64,000 nucleotides of DNA, taken from Mesaphorura yosii (Eukaryota > Arthropoda > Collembola > Poduromorpha > Tullbergiidae). How positions within the stretch are numbered: position 1 is the first letter of the stretch; every line of letters starts with the position of its first letter. Made by a program: the position numbers and the translations under genes. The notes beneath the pieces were generated by a model. The model was not told the origin of the DNA and made no database searches. It worked only from the letters and a program-made list of their open reading frames with translations. The stretch is taken from assembly GCA_009869945.1 (NCBI GenBank), contig WIXG01000021.1, positions 62,001 to 126,000 on the forward strand. Direction: 5' to 3'. Shown piece after piece: positions 1-19,435 of the stretch.

Positions 1-2070
1 CTTGTTTAGTGTACTTCAGTTCGTGCCGTGCCCGTACGTGCAGTGTCGAGTTTGGTTTAATAAACACTGGAGACAAAAATTCCGGGCTGGAGAAGAAAGG
101 ACATGAATGAATATTCAAGACTAAGGAAAAAAGTGAAGGGGTGAGCCCAAAAGAATACGTAATGAGTCTTAAGACTTTGGAGTTTGCGTTCGTTGCGAGC
201 GTGAGAAATGTCATTCTTCATTTACTCTGCTGGTGCTAATACGTTACACATTATTTAAAGTCTAGAAATTCAATTAACTTTTTTCTACCAATTAGTTTAT
301 AGTTTTGGGGTGCGAAGAAGAATCTACGAAAGACAACGACAACGCAAAGCAAAGCAACAACGAACTTGGACTTTTCTGCAATCTCCAAGAGACTTTGATC
401 ACATCTTCGTTTCCTTCATCTGTTCATCTGCTGCTGCTGGGGTTAACTCGCACTAATACTAATATTATATACTGATAAGGAACAATGAACAATTCACGAA
501 GAACACATTTGTTTTCATTAAGAAAAGCGCGACAAGACAAAACAAGCCAGTTCATTCGCTGGGGGGTGTGAAGGAGATTCATGGACAAAAGAAAATCCAT
601 TTGGATTAACTCGCTTGTTAGGAGTCTGTTTCTTTCTCGTACTCGCACTCGCAGTGGACAGGCGACAGATTCCATTAAAATAGTTAAGCCACTGTCTGCT
701 TACTGTGCTTCTGCCTGCCCAATTCGGTAAGTGCCAAGAGATAAATGAACTGATGAACGTCGAACGTGGACCAAAGTGAAAGCTTCTCCTTCCCAGCTCG
801 AACGCCAGATTGCCAGACGACCTCTCGCTGATGAACTTCTTCCAGACAATCGTAATTCCGGGAAAAACCTGTAACATTATCGCCAGTCGAAGCCGTCCAT
901 TATATGCAAATGAAACATTCAACTGCTGTTCGAATCTGAAATTCTCGTCTCCGCTTATCGCCTCGCCTGGTTTAAGTTGATTGGATCTAAATGTAATTAT
1001 TGCTCATTCTCGTAGCCGTAGCGTGAATCAGGCTTCACGACCGATGCACTAAATTCGATAGAGCTAAATTGAAAGAAATTGAATGCCACCACCGCAATGT
1101 CTGCCTGCCGTGATGAATTACCGTCGTCGTCGTGTTTTAATTTGGTTGTCTCACAGTTCACTGTCACTGAGCTCGCCTGCGCTGCGTTACGTAATTTGTT
1201 GTAATCATGCAAATTGCAAATACAAAATGCTGAATGCTGCACTGCGTTTCCCTTAAGCTTAATTTGTCCAATGCAATTTATTTCCGGGTTTTACCGTTGT
1301 GTCCGGAACGGGAAAGCTACGATGTCAAAGTACGTATGAAACTTGTGACATAACGAGACGAATTTCATTTCCAGCAATTAACGCACCCGCATCTTCGTGC
1401 CGCATGCCAGTGCCAGCGAGACGATCGGTTGTGATCCGTTTATTGGATGAGCATTCAACTACCCGTTTTTATTACCTCCTTTCCGTGAATGATAATTCAT
1501 CATTAATTAAATTGCTTGTCATTGCTATACGCATACGCATGAATTACACGTGTACATCAATTTTCCAGTCGACGCGACGTCCTGGCCTCCACCTCCACTC
1601 GACGTGGTCCGAAGGTTTAACTAACTTGTACTTCGCGAATATTTTAGCTAAATACCAAAACACATTAACGACTTTCGCTACACAGCAGCACGACACAAGA
1701 CTCAGTTTCATTTTACTTACAACTAAACCGTAGGTGGCTAGTTTACATTTCTACTTCTAACTCATAATAAAATTCTCAGGACTCGAATTCGCCAGTTTCG
1801 CGTTCGTCGAAAACCAGACAAGATTCAGATGCTGCAGATAATATTTCGTGGTATCACAGTCCATTAGCCATTAGCATGGCTTAAATCACTACCCGTGCCG
1901 TAAATGAATAAATAAAATAACAAAATCTCGACTCGACGGTTTTTGTACTGCCACATAAATATTCTCGTCTAGAATTTCAATATCAAGTTTGACTACAACG
2001 TTACAATTTATTACAGCTACAGAATTACAGTTACAGTGCAGTTAATTAAGTAAACAGGTTTGGCGGCTAA
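1..2070. other. Intergenic DNA, no gene seen
   Basis: No supported coding exon in about 2 kb. The longest open frames here are under 150 codons, lack good ATG starts and show no protein-like composition. On the minus strand an AATAAA hexamer lies at 2012-2007, about 60 nt past the membralin stop, and is the likely polyadenylation signal of that gene. Confidence 0.6.
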
Positions 2071-10465
<8,395 letters not shown>

Positions 10466-11759
10466 TCCTGAATCCTGCAATTAAGAGGTCCAAGTTTAGC
10501 AATTCAGTACTGACTCTAACGTTTGAGGGACTCGAATGAAGCATTATTCATAGTTCTGTAAGTTACCTTTGCTGCTAATCACAATCGTAAAAACACTTGT
10601 ACCATGTTCAGTGGGTCTTAATTTTTTAGGCTCCCATTTCTTTTCCAGTCGTCCGCTCAAGTCGCAGCTGGTCTTGATTTCCGTGTTTTGATTCAAGTAT
10701 TCAAGTTTAAAGACCACAGAAAATGACACAAATCACTACATTGTACTCACACAAGAAAGATGAACGAATCACCTTTGAATCTAAATTGGAGTAATCAGTT
10801 AAATTATTTGATTTATCACGCTTTTACGCTGTTAAAGAAGAAATCCTGTTTGCAGTTTGCTATTACATTCTCGTGATCATCTTCAATCTCAGCCTGCGAA
10901 TTCTCTTTTGAATTTTGACACGGTACAAGAGCGAATCGTTCGTTCAGTTCTTAGAAGCAACATTGCATTGGACGTGAGCTGGCACCCTGTGCAGTCGGTG
11001 CCTGGCCTGGTATAAAACGTAGCAGCGACAAAGAACGACCATGAATTGCGTAATGTGTATTTTGGGCAGGCAAGCAAGATCCACATCCAAGACCTAGACA
11101 GGCGAGACCCACCAGTAAGCGTAATTTACCCACGAGTTTCTGTTCTATCTGCGTGTCTTCTGTTATTATTGCATTTTTTGCGCCTAATTCAGTATTCAGC
11201 GCTATTCTTTGATTTCCAGGATCTTCCTTATCACACTATATCACTTTGCTATTATTTGCAAAGGTGAGGATCATTTTTTGCATGTGTACTGTTGTGGAAG
11301 TCATTTCGCATTATTCGCGTCAACCAAGCAGCCAGCTCATCTCGCTACGTGTACTCGAATCACATCGACGACTTCACATGTGATCGCTCGCTCGAGTTTC
11401 GCATAGTCGTGTTCGTGTTCGGATTGAGTTCGAGCTCAATCAAGCCCAAGTTACGTTAGCGATAAGGTACAGGAACAGCTAGCAGTATTAATTTTTGCGA
11501 ATGTGCATTAGTGCAATATTTTGCTGCTCGACCTTTTGAGCTAAAAGTTGACTTGACTTCATTTTGCATTTCCTCAATTCCAGTGCCAGTGCATATTGTC
11601 GAGATAGAAGTTAGACATTTCCAGCAAAATTGTAATTGCACCATCCAAAATTCATCATTTCAAGATTCAAAATTGAGCCAATCTAATTGTTGGCTTTGGG
11701 GTTTGGATTGGAAATTGATCTATTCTATGTTATCGTAATTATTCAACTGGAGAACGAAA
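10466..11759. promoter_or_regulatory. Divergent promoter region between membralin and atlastin
   Basis: About 1.3 kb separate the two start codons, which point away from each other. The membralin ATG has a splice acceptor just upstream (minus strand, AG at 10476-10475), so at least one of its untranslated exons lies here. No protein-coding exon is seen. A shared bidirectional promoter is inferred from geometry; no core promoter element could be assigned with confidence. Confidence 0.45.
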
Positions 11760-14700
11760 ATGACAAATGACAAAGGTAAGGAGTTGTTTTGTTTAGTTAG
11801 GTAGTGCACCTGTTATAATTAAGGAGCTAGTAGGCCATCTTAATTAATTTTGCTACTGCTCAGGTCAAGGTGATCATGTCACTGCACTGGTGTGAGTTGA
11901 GAGAATCCCTTTTACTTGCCCTTGTGTGTGGCAATTGTTAATATATAATGTAATGGGTGCATTGATTAATGAATTAGTCTGATCGCTAAAGTCCATTAAT
12001 AGGTATCAGATTTCCAGATGCCATTGAATGTATTTTGTTTTAAACATCAAACGGCTGTATTTCTTCAGATGTACCGCTCGACAATCTTTCTATTCCATAC
12101 CATGATTCAATTGTATTATTTGAGTACAAGAACTTCATGGTTGATTGTGTTGCGATATCTTAGAATTTATCAGTGACCTGGCAGAATTCAGAAAAATTTT
12201 CTGATCTAGTAAATGCGGTGTGAATCATAAATCACATGTCGAACTTTGTAGTGTCCGTATTCGAAAGTTACATATACGTAAGATAAGATTAGAGTTGCCC
12301 GTAGAATTTTGATCCTGCGCTGACGCGAACAATCTACCTTGAACCATGTCCATGACTGAAGTGGTTTTTACAATTTTTAGCAGGGGCGAAGATCAATAAA
12401 GTTTATGGCGGTGGGCAACATTTGGCTATTCCTTCTCGCTACATTACATTACTGGATTTACATTGAAACCTAAAATTATGAGCCCTAGGCCAAGCTTCCG
12501 CGTGAACACTTCAGTCCGTCACGAAATAACTAATTATGTAATGTAATTACTGAGTGTTCGAATCAAACAAAGGCTTCTGTTTAAGAAATGCACGTGGAGT
12601 GCCAAAATTTTCAGACTGCAGCAGACATGCGGGCCAATTTCTATTTATACGCTTGCCTCGGTTTGGGTTTACTGTCGATTCGAGTCGCCGACGACGCATG
12701 CATTCTGATTCTGATGTCATTCCTGCCAAGCATATAGCAAATGCAAATTCCTTTACGCTGTCATGCAAATGATTCTAGTTTCTGATTCAGGATGCACTTG
12801 ACTGAATTTAACGGTATGATATATTTTTTGACATTTAACAGAAAACGGGTACGCCAGCTTCAGCAATGAACCCGAGGCCATCCAGGTTGTCCTCAGTGAC
12901 GATGAGCACAGTTTTGAGCTGAACGAGCAGGCCCTGGAGAGTATTCTACTACGAGATGACATAAAAGATCTTCCTGTGGCAATTGTCTCCGTTGCAGGAG
13001 CATTTCGTAAAGGCAAATCATTTCTACTGGATTTTTTCATTAGATACTTGAATGCTGGGGTGAGTTGTTGGCACTTTTAAGCAGGTTCACTTAATGATGG
13101 CATTGACGGTGTTCTTGGTTTATGCAGGGAAGTGTTGATTGGCTGGGATCTGACGATGACCCACTCAAAGGGTTTTCGTGGAGAGGCGGCGCTGAAAGAG
13201 ATACGACGGGAATTTTGTTCTGGTCCCAAGTCTTTCGTGTCACAACGCCTTCTGGGGAAGAAATCGCAGTGTTGCTGATGGACACTCAAGTAAGATCCCA
13301 GTGAATTTAATCTTGAAGGTATAGCCATGTTAATGTTTTTGACTACGCACTGTAGGGAGCTTTCGACAGCCAGAGCACCGTGCGAGACTGCGCCACCATC
13401 TTCGCGTTGAGCACCATGACGAGCTCTGTACAAATCTACAATCTTTCACAAAATATCCAAGAAGACGACCTCCAACATCTTCAGCTGTTTACGGAGTACG
13501 GGCGACTCGCACTGGAGGATTGTGGAGACACTCCATTTCAGAAGCTTCAATTTTTAGTGAGAGACTGGAGTTATCCCTACGATGCGAGTTATGGAAAGGA
13601 AGGCGGCCATCAAATTCTGGAAAGGAGATTGCAGGTTTGTAGCAATTAAATTAGCACTTAATAATATTTTGCTACAGGTGTAATTTCTTGGGCAATTTGA
13701 ATGAAGGTGTCGGAAAAGCAACATCATACGCTACAATCGCTGCGGAAGCACATTCGATCGTGTTTCAGTGACATTTCTTGTTTTTTGATGCCACATCCTG
13801 GGCTGAAAGTAGCCACAAATCCATCGTTCGACGGGAGGCTAGCAGGTAAGTTTAGGAAAGTACGAAATTCGAATCCAATCGTTTCATGATGATCATGAAT
13901 TGATGCTGCTTGTGGTCAGATATCGAAGTCGACTTCAAGAAGTTTCTGCAGGAGTTCGTGCCGCTGATTCTCTCGCCAAGAAACCTGGTTGTTAAGAAAA
14001 TTGGAGGTCAAAAGGTGAAAGCGAAGGAGTTGGTCCACTATTTCAAAGCTTACACGGCCATTTACAAAGGAAATGAGCTACCGGAACCGAAATCGATGCT
14101 TGAAGCGACTGCAGAAGCGAACAATTTGTCCGCCGTAGCGAATGCCAAAGATCTGTACTCGATGTCGATGGAGGAGGTTTGTGGAGGCGGGCAGCCGTTC
14201 ATGTCGAATGCTCAGCTGGAAATGGAGCATCTGCGAGCAAAGGAAAAGGCCTTGCAACAGTTTCAAGCGCGGAGGAAAATGGGCGGTGATGATTTTTCGG
14301 TCAAATACAGAGAAACACTGGAGCAGGTGAGGAGTAGGAATTACCGATTGTGTGGATCTGAAAAACTGACGTAATTTTCTTTATATGCACAGGAGCTTGA
14401 AGATTTGTTTGTGAATTACAAGTCTTTCAACGAGGGCAAGAATATTTTCAAGTCCGCAAGGACGCCCGCGACCCTGTTCACAGTGTCCGCAGTTTGTTAT
14501 GTGATATCCGGTCTCTTCGGGCTGTTTGGAATGTATTCTTTTGCAAATATGTTCAATCTGCTAATGGGAGTCTTCCTTCTTATTCTAAGTTTGTGGGCCT
14601 ACATCAGGTAAGCTTTGCGTTAATTCTTTGACTGCCAAATTCTGGACCCAATCGTTAATTCCCAAATTGATGTGCAATTTTAGGTACAGCGGCGAATTGC

Positions 14701-14969
14701 GAGATTTTGGAATTCACATCGATACATTTGCTGGATTTATTTGGGAATACGTAAGCCAAGCCACCGATTACAAAATGAATTTTTCCATGTATTTAGATGT
14801 TCAAGTTAGTTCAATCTTTCATTCGCCATTTTAGGGTTTGAAACCATTCACGGGCAAAGTCGTGAACAAGAGCTTCGAGGCTGCTACGCAAGAATTGCTC
14901 GCTTCCGGTTCGTCAGGCGACAGCGTCTTCTCGCCCAAAGTGAAAATCAGATCTGGAAAGAGTTCTTAA
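11760..14969 (+). CDS. atl: Atlastin, dynamin-like GTPase of the ER
   Basis: Nine coding exons: 11760-11775, 12842-13059, 13128-13289, 13356-13634, 13707-13845, 13920-14326, 14393-14607, 14684-14750, 14835-14969. All junctions are in phase, giving 545 residues, the usual atlastin length. Atlastin tethers and fuses ER tubules by GTP-driven dimerisation. The P-loop GAFRKGKSF lies near residue 58, followed by GFSWRGG, LLMDTQG, YNLSQN and [16 protein letters not shown], the guanine-binding LVRDWSYPY, and [15 protein letters not shown] three-helix middle domain follows ([20 protein letters not shown]-like VCGGGQPF). Two close membrane helices lie near 432-477 ([17 protein letters not shown] and [19 protein letters not shown]), then a short C-terminal tail. 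The first coding exon holds only five codons plus one base, so the N-terminus is short, and the first intron is about 1.07 kb. AATAAA at 15086-15091 is a likely polyadenylation signal. Confidence 0.96.
11776..12841 (+). other. First intron of atlastin
   Basis: AT-rich intron of 1,066 nt with donor GTAAGG after codon five and acceptor ...TTTAACAG. No nested gene is seen. Confidence 0.7.
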
Positions 14970-15632
14970 TGTCTGCCTTTGCGTTGGCAATATTTCAGTT
15001 AGGCTTTCAATTTGACATTAAAATTACGTAATTACGTTTACGATATAAAATTTACGACTATGTAGCGCATTTCGTTCAAATCCGGAATAAAATTAGAGCG
15101 ATAATCTCTTCTCCAGCCTAAAAAGATAACGTTATACTCGTAAGTCTTCGAATTATGCAATTTATGCTAAGGTTATTAAGTTTCCAGTGGGAACAATTGC
15201 GTTTAAAATTAGCGTAGCGCTATTTTTGAGGGGTTCGTGCCCAAATAAGCTCAGCTGAAGGGCTTCTTCATGTCACCTTTCTATTCATATTCGTACGAAT
15301 TAAGAATTAGTTAGGAAGCTACTAACTTATTAGGCTAGGCAGTAGTTTAGTTTAGGAGTTTAGTAGTTAGTAGGTAGCACATCTTCAGAGCTCACTATTA
15401 ATTATAATTTTTACTAGTTTAATTGTTTAATGCTAAATGCTCCTAACACCAGTAATTACTTGCGAATGAGCGAACGCACGCAATTGTCAGTCGTGATTGT
15501 GATTCATTGTACTTGTACGGTATTAACTGGCTCCAGGCTCCACTCATCGTCTTCGTCAGCGATTCACGATAAATAAACCTGTTATCTGTCACTCACGTAC
15601 GTCTATTGCTTTCAAAATTTTAATGCGTAATA
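14970..15632. other. Intergenic DNA with TAG/TTAGT-rich tract
   Basis: Contains the atlastin 3' end (AATAAA at 15086-15091). About 15290-15440 is a low-complexity stretch rich in TTAG/TAGT words on the plus strand. A second AATAAA occurs near 15572. No coding exon is seen. Confidence 0.6.
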
Positions 15633-16561
15633 ATGGGAAGATCGAGCCAGACTCCAAATTTCTTTTACGATACTCCAAATGCTGATGACATGGTGTAAGT
15701 TAATTAGTTAATTAATTTCCTATCATTCCTGGCCTTGGCCTTCGTCTCCAAGAATTTATGAACGTTGGCTCCTCCAGTTTCACGGAAGACGACTACGTCC
15801 GCCGAAACGTGCTCTCGACGCCCGACCCGTCCGTTCGCGCCCTGCTGCTCCCACTTTGGCGTATCCACTCGCAGTACCGTGACACGATTCTGCCCATCCA
15901 GCGCAACATTTCCGAAGTCGCGAGCATTAAGCCACTGATTGCCGCCGAAATGGCGGACATGAGCATCGGCGACTTTACGCATCCGGGTATCAAGCTGATC
16001 ATCGTCGAAGCGGTGCAGTCGGTGCAGGTTTACAGCGCGTACCTGACGAAGCTCCATGCGCTCCGGACGAACGTCGACTACATTTTCCACTCGTATGCGC
16101 TCCATGCGACAGACATGATCGAGAATTTCCGACGGACCATCGACGTGGACGGAGTTTACAGCGCTGATTTCTCCCACCGGATAGTGTGTGCGCTGGAAAT
16201 GTGCCTTCTGCTCCGGCGGGCGCTGAGCGACTCGATCGAGACGGGGAAGGACGTGCTGAACTGTGCGCTGGAGAATTTGAAGGAAATGGCACGCTTCCAT
16301 TTTGTGACCAGGACGGAGATTTCGACGACGCTCCAGCAGCAGCAGCAAGCGCACATGCCAGGATACGCGATTATGAAGTCTTACTGGAACGAGTTTAAGC
16401 AAGACGGGCAGAAGCAAGACTGTGATTTACCCCCAACAGCAGCAACGGCTTCAGCACGGGGGAAGGAGAAGTCAAAGTCAAAGTCGAAGGCGAGGGAGCT
16501 TACGGCGAATAAGGCTCCAGTAGGAGTCGGGAGGCGTCCGCATCAGCCGTTCAAAGTGTGA
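15633..16561 (+). CDS. Unrecognised two-exon gene, 281-residue soluble helical protein
   Basis: Proposed exons are 15633-15694 and 15778-16561, joined in phase 2 (donor GTAAGT, acceptor CTCCTCCAG). The protein starts MGRSSQTPNFFYDTPNADDM. I recognise no family. The body, about residues 25-210, is predicted mainly alpha-helical, with no signal peptide and no membrane segment. A short Gln run follows, then a Lys/Ser-rich tail (GKEKSKSKSKARE). Codon use is GC-rich at third positions like neighbouring real genes, and the 784-nt second exon stays open, so I believe it is coding. AATAAA at 16666-16671, about 105 nt past the stop, fits a 3' end. An alternative start at 15758 without the upstream exon would give 267 residues. 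Function unknown. Confidence 0.7.
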
Positions 16562-16902
16562 TAGTGATGGTCACTCACCTTGGTTTGGAGTACGAACTAG
16601 GCAGCTATTCAGTAAAATTAACATGGATAATAATGATAGTACTGATTTCAAACCGTAAAACCCGCAATAAAATACATCGAGCGATCACCAATCACCAGTT
16701 TCCTAGAGCGGCCTGTAGAAATTCAGAGCAGGCGCGGATTTTTATTTTCATGACATGCTGGTGAGAAAACTTAATTTCTCAGCATAATCTTGCGAATATG
16801 AAACCGAATGACGATCAAACCCCAAGCAGCACGTCTTTTCATTGACTTCCAGTTACTGTGGATGAAAAGTAGGAAACTGACAAAATATCCGAAACAGAGA
16901 AT
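16562..16902. other. Short intergenic stretch
   Basis: Holds the likely polyadenylation signal of the upstream gene (16666-16671). Nothing else supportable. Confidence 0.5.
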
Positions 16903-17320
16903 CTAAGGCACGACTTCAATCATTAATACAAACGTTGAGACGTTGATCGAGAAAGCAAACACGATGAATGGAACCCGACACAGATTGAGTGACCCTTTCA
17001 GTGGTGGTGGCGGAGGTTCCGGCAGTTGATAGATCACAGGCTGTATCCTTGCAGGGTGATACATGCCATCTGGATAGAATCTCCTCCTAAGTAACCTAGT
17101 GAGGCTTTCGAAGTTCATCCGTTCCATTTGATTCCACCTATCGCACATTCCTGACTCGATCAATCCTTGAACCGTCCGTACAATTAGTGAGTAAACATAA
17201 TTTGATGAATTAAGTACTCTTTAATAGAAAAGAACCGTGTATCTGGTGCACTATGAACCACAAGTTTCTCCATAGCCAATATATGTTTAAAAGCGGCAGT
17301 GTAGTCATTCGTATCAAAAA
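16903..17320 (-). pseudogene. Ionotropic receptor-like C-terminal fragment, frameshifted
   Basis: Minus-strand reading starts after a good acceptor (AG at 17322-17321) with VFDTNDYTAAFKHILAMEKL and reaches FFSIKEYL. The frame then hits a stop, but a one-base shift continues NYVYSLIVRTVQGLIESGMC, DRWNQMERMNFESLTRLLRR, a Pro-rich patch, and the membrane helix VPFIVFAFSINVSTFVLMIE, ending EVVP. The order of second ligand-binding lobe, ESG-x-x-x-x-W, then a last helix with Phe-Val-Leu-Met-Ile-Glu is typical of the C-terminus of arthropod ionotropic (chemosensory) receptors. No upstream exons with the pore or other helices are visible. With the frame break this looks like a decayed 3' end. A sequencing indel or missed tiny intron is possible. 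Family assignment is by pattern only. Confidence 0.45.
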
Positions 17321-18140
17321 CTGCAAAGTTCTTTTATATTATTTGGTATGATGATAAAATGCACACCGCACAGTTCACCTTCTCTTTCCAACATGGTGCA
17401 GCTGTGGTACAAGCGCCTCCTGCAGGGAGCGAGAGAATCACAACCACAAAGACCCAAAGGCGATCTCCTCGACCACCACGACCCAACCAAGCTCGATTGC
17501 ACTCTACCGAGAAAATGTAGCTGTACATGAAACAGTACGTGGCCATTGTCTCGTTTTCGTGTCAGGCCAACGAGAAGTTGATGAAAATTCTTGAGATCGT
17601 GTCGGCCGTCAAGTGCCTCTTCGATAAGGAGTTGGAAGCTTTGCGTGGCGTGTGCACGGAAATTACTGGCGATCACCATGCGTGCTTGTGCTTGGGATCG
17701 TGTGCGGGTGCGTCGTCGATTGCCTCATGGATAAGGAATCGGAGGCACAGGAAGTACACACTGCAATTGCGGGAGATCGCAATCAATTGAATTCACTGGC
17801 TTTGTGATGACTGGTGATCCGTCTGGAACTTGCTATTTGATAAGAAATACAATGATTTTGATAGTACTTGCATTAATATTAATATTCCGTGTACGTTGAA
17901 AGATTTGTGATACAATAAATGTTTGACACTGTACTTGGTTAAAAAGTTAAAATGGAGATCCGGAAGACGATGCGGTGAGTTCAGAGCGGAAGCGGATGTT
18001 AGTTTTTTTTTTATTAAACTTGGGCCTGAGAACCAAAATCTGGAAACTTGAAGCTGATTCGAGTGTCTGTCCAGTCGAGTGTCCAGCACGGAGCTAAGGC
18101 CACGGCTAGCCAGCGTCCCACCACGCATAGCCGCAATAAA
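17321..18140. other. Ambiguous region, possible decayed coding sequence
   Basis: From about 17,380 to 17,815 codon-like GC-rich sequence is present on the plus strand, but no single frame holds together. One frame gives ANEKLMKILEIVSAVK... (from 17571); another gives a hydrophobic segment and tail, CVLVLGIVCGCVVDCLMDKE, ending at about 17,810. A stop and a frame change separate them. It may be a relic of the four-pass family downstream. Not annotated as a gene. Confidence 0.3.
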
Positions 18141-19046
18141 ATGCAGTTTATTGTCGGGATCAAAATCGTGGCTTTCGTGTCACTCGTAAGAGCAGAGCAC
18201 GATCTGGTTTATTAACCACCTTGTAATACGAGCTCATTTTGGGTTATATTCCGCAGATTTTTGGTGGCGTTCTTGTCGCGATTTGTGGCATCAGTCTTCA
18301 CGAATTTTTAGCAACGCAATTCAATCTTGGCGTCAAAGACCATGGTAGAACCACTTCAGCTCCTTCAGAATTGCAAGCCAGAGCCGACATTGACGTTGAC
18401 ATCCAACAGCAGCAACAGCGACAGGAAAATTTCTCGCATCCATCGTCGTCGTACAAGCCTTTTCTTCTGGTCGGTGACACGGACACGAAGATCGACATCA
18501 TCACTGAGTCGATTAACGAGCTGAAGATTCACTGGAATGAGTTCAAACCTTGGTTGCTTGGCTCCAGCGGAGTGGCTCTCGTCTCCGGAATCGTACAAGT
18601 GCTATCAAGTGTTTGCATTCTTTGTGCTGGTGGGAAGGTAAGTTTCCCGTTAACGAAACAATTGAGGCAGTAATTAAGTAATTTGAAACCTACAAACTAC
18701 AAAGTGTCAGCCTACTGCAGCCTCTTTTGCGTTTGCTTTCCAGGGAATTCGCCCTCGCTCCAAATTCTGGAAATGTACCCACATCCTCCTTTTCTGTGTC
18801 CTTCTCGCCTCGCTTCTCGCGCCTGTCATCTTCAACATGCAAAACGATTCGACAAAGAGCCTGCAAGAGCTCCTGACCAAAATCGGCGCGAGCCTCCAGT
18901 CGAAGAAAGAGTTTGACAACTTTCGCGTGTCGACGGTCGAGCTGTTTGCGGGAATGATTGCGCTGGACATTGCGGCCGTACTGCTTCTGGTCATTTCTAG
19001 CTGTTGCCTCATGAGGAATACCGACTATGATTACAGAGATGCATAA
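18141..19046 (+). CDS. Four-pass membrane protein of unknown family (copy 1)
   Basis: Three exons, 18141-18185, 18257-18637 and 18744-19046, all joined in phase 0, encode 242 residues. Membrane helices are predicted near 3-30 (VGIKIVAFVSLIFGGVLVAI), about 115-140 (GVALVSGIVQVLSSVCILCA), about 150-175 (THILLFCVLLASLLAPVIF) and about 210-232 (LFAGMIALDIAAVLLLVISS), ending CCLMRN plus an acidic/Tyr tail. The long first extracellular or lumenal loop has a Gln run and acidic residues; the second loop is charged. Topology resembles tetraspan/MARVEL-like proteins, but I see no CCG tetraspanin signature and do not recognise the family. The next gene has the same size, topology and position of the first intron (phase 0 inside helix 1), so the two are probably tandem paralogues. 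Function unknown. Confidence 0.75.
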
Positions 19047-19435
19047 AAGGGCCCAAGTTTTCATAAAATGCCTTAACCGACAGCACGTTTCATTAAATTC
19101 ATTATAATTAAAGCAATTTCCTGTTGTACAACTACTGAAACATGCGTCATCATCTTATTTATAAATCCCATCATGGATTTTCCTCCTGCACTGCAAGTGA
19201 ATTATATTTATATTGCAATTACAATAAGCTAACTTGACTTGAGGGGTCAGTCTCCACATTGCTAATTCGGCTAATTGAAGTAAACTTTATTCTAACTTTA
19301 CGCCGTGGTCGTTTTACGATTCCTGCATTAAGTGAACTCTTGAACGTAGAACGGCTTCAAAATCTTTAAAAAAGAAAAATGATATCCTAACGAGTTCTTA
19401 AAAGCTAGGTGTCCGGTGTTATCTTTCAGCTGGAG
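19047..19435. other. Spacer between tandem four-pass genes
   Basis: AT-rich, with no coding exon. It probably holds the 3' end of the first gene and the 5' untranslated part of the second (acceptor just upstream of 19436). Confidence 0.5.

Noticed and set aside
1299-1733. 144-codon plus-strand open frame near the left end
   Set aside because: Begins at a GTG rather than an ATG, has no protein-like features and sits in AT-rich intergenic DNA.
15704-16417. 237-codon minus-strand open frame opposite the 15.6-kb gene
   Set aside because: Antisense shadow of the plus-strand exon; the plus strand has the splice sites, start and polyadenylation signal.
17314-17679. 121-codon minus-strand open frame
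   Set aside because: Lacks similarity to the adjacent ionotropic-receptor fragment and competes with a coding-like plus strand; no start context.
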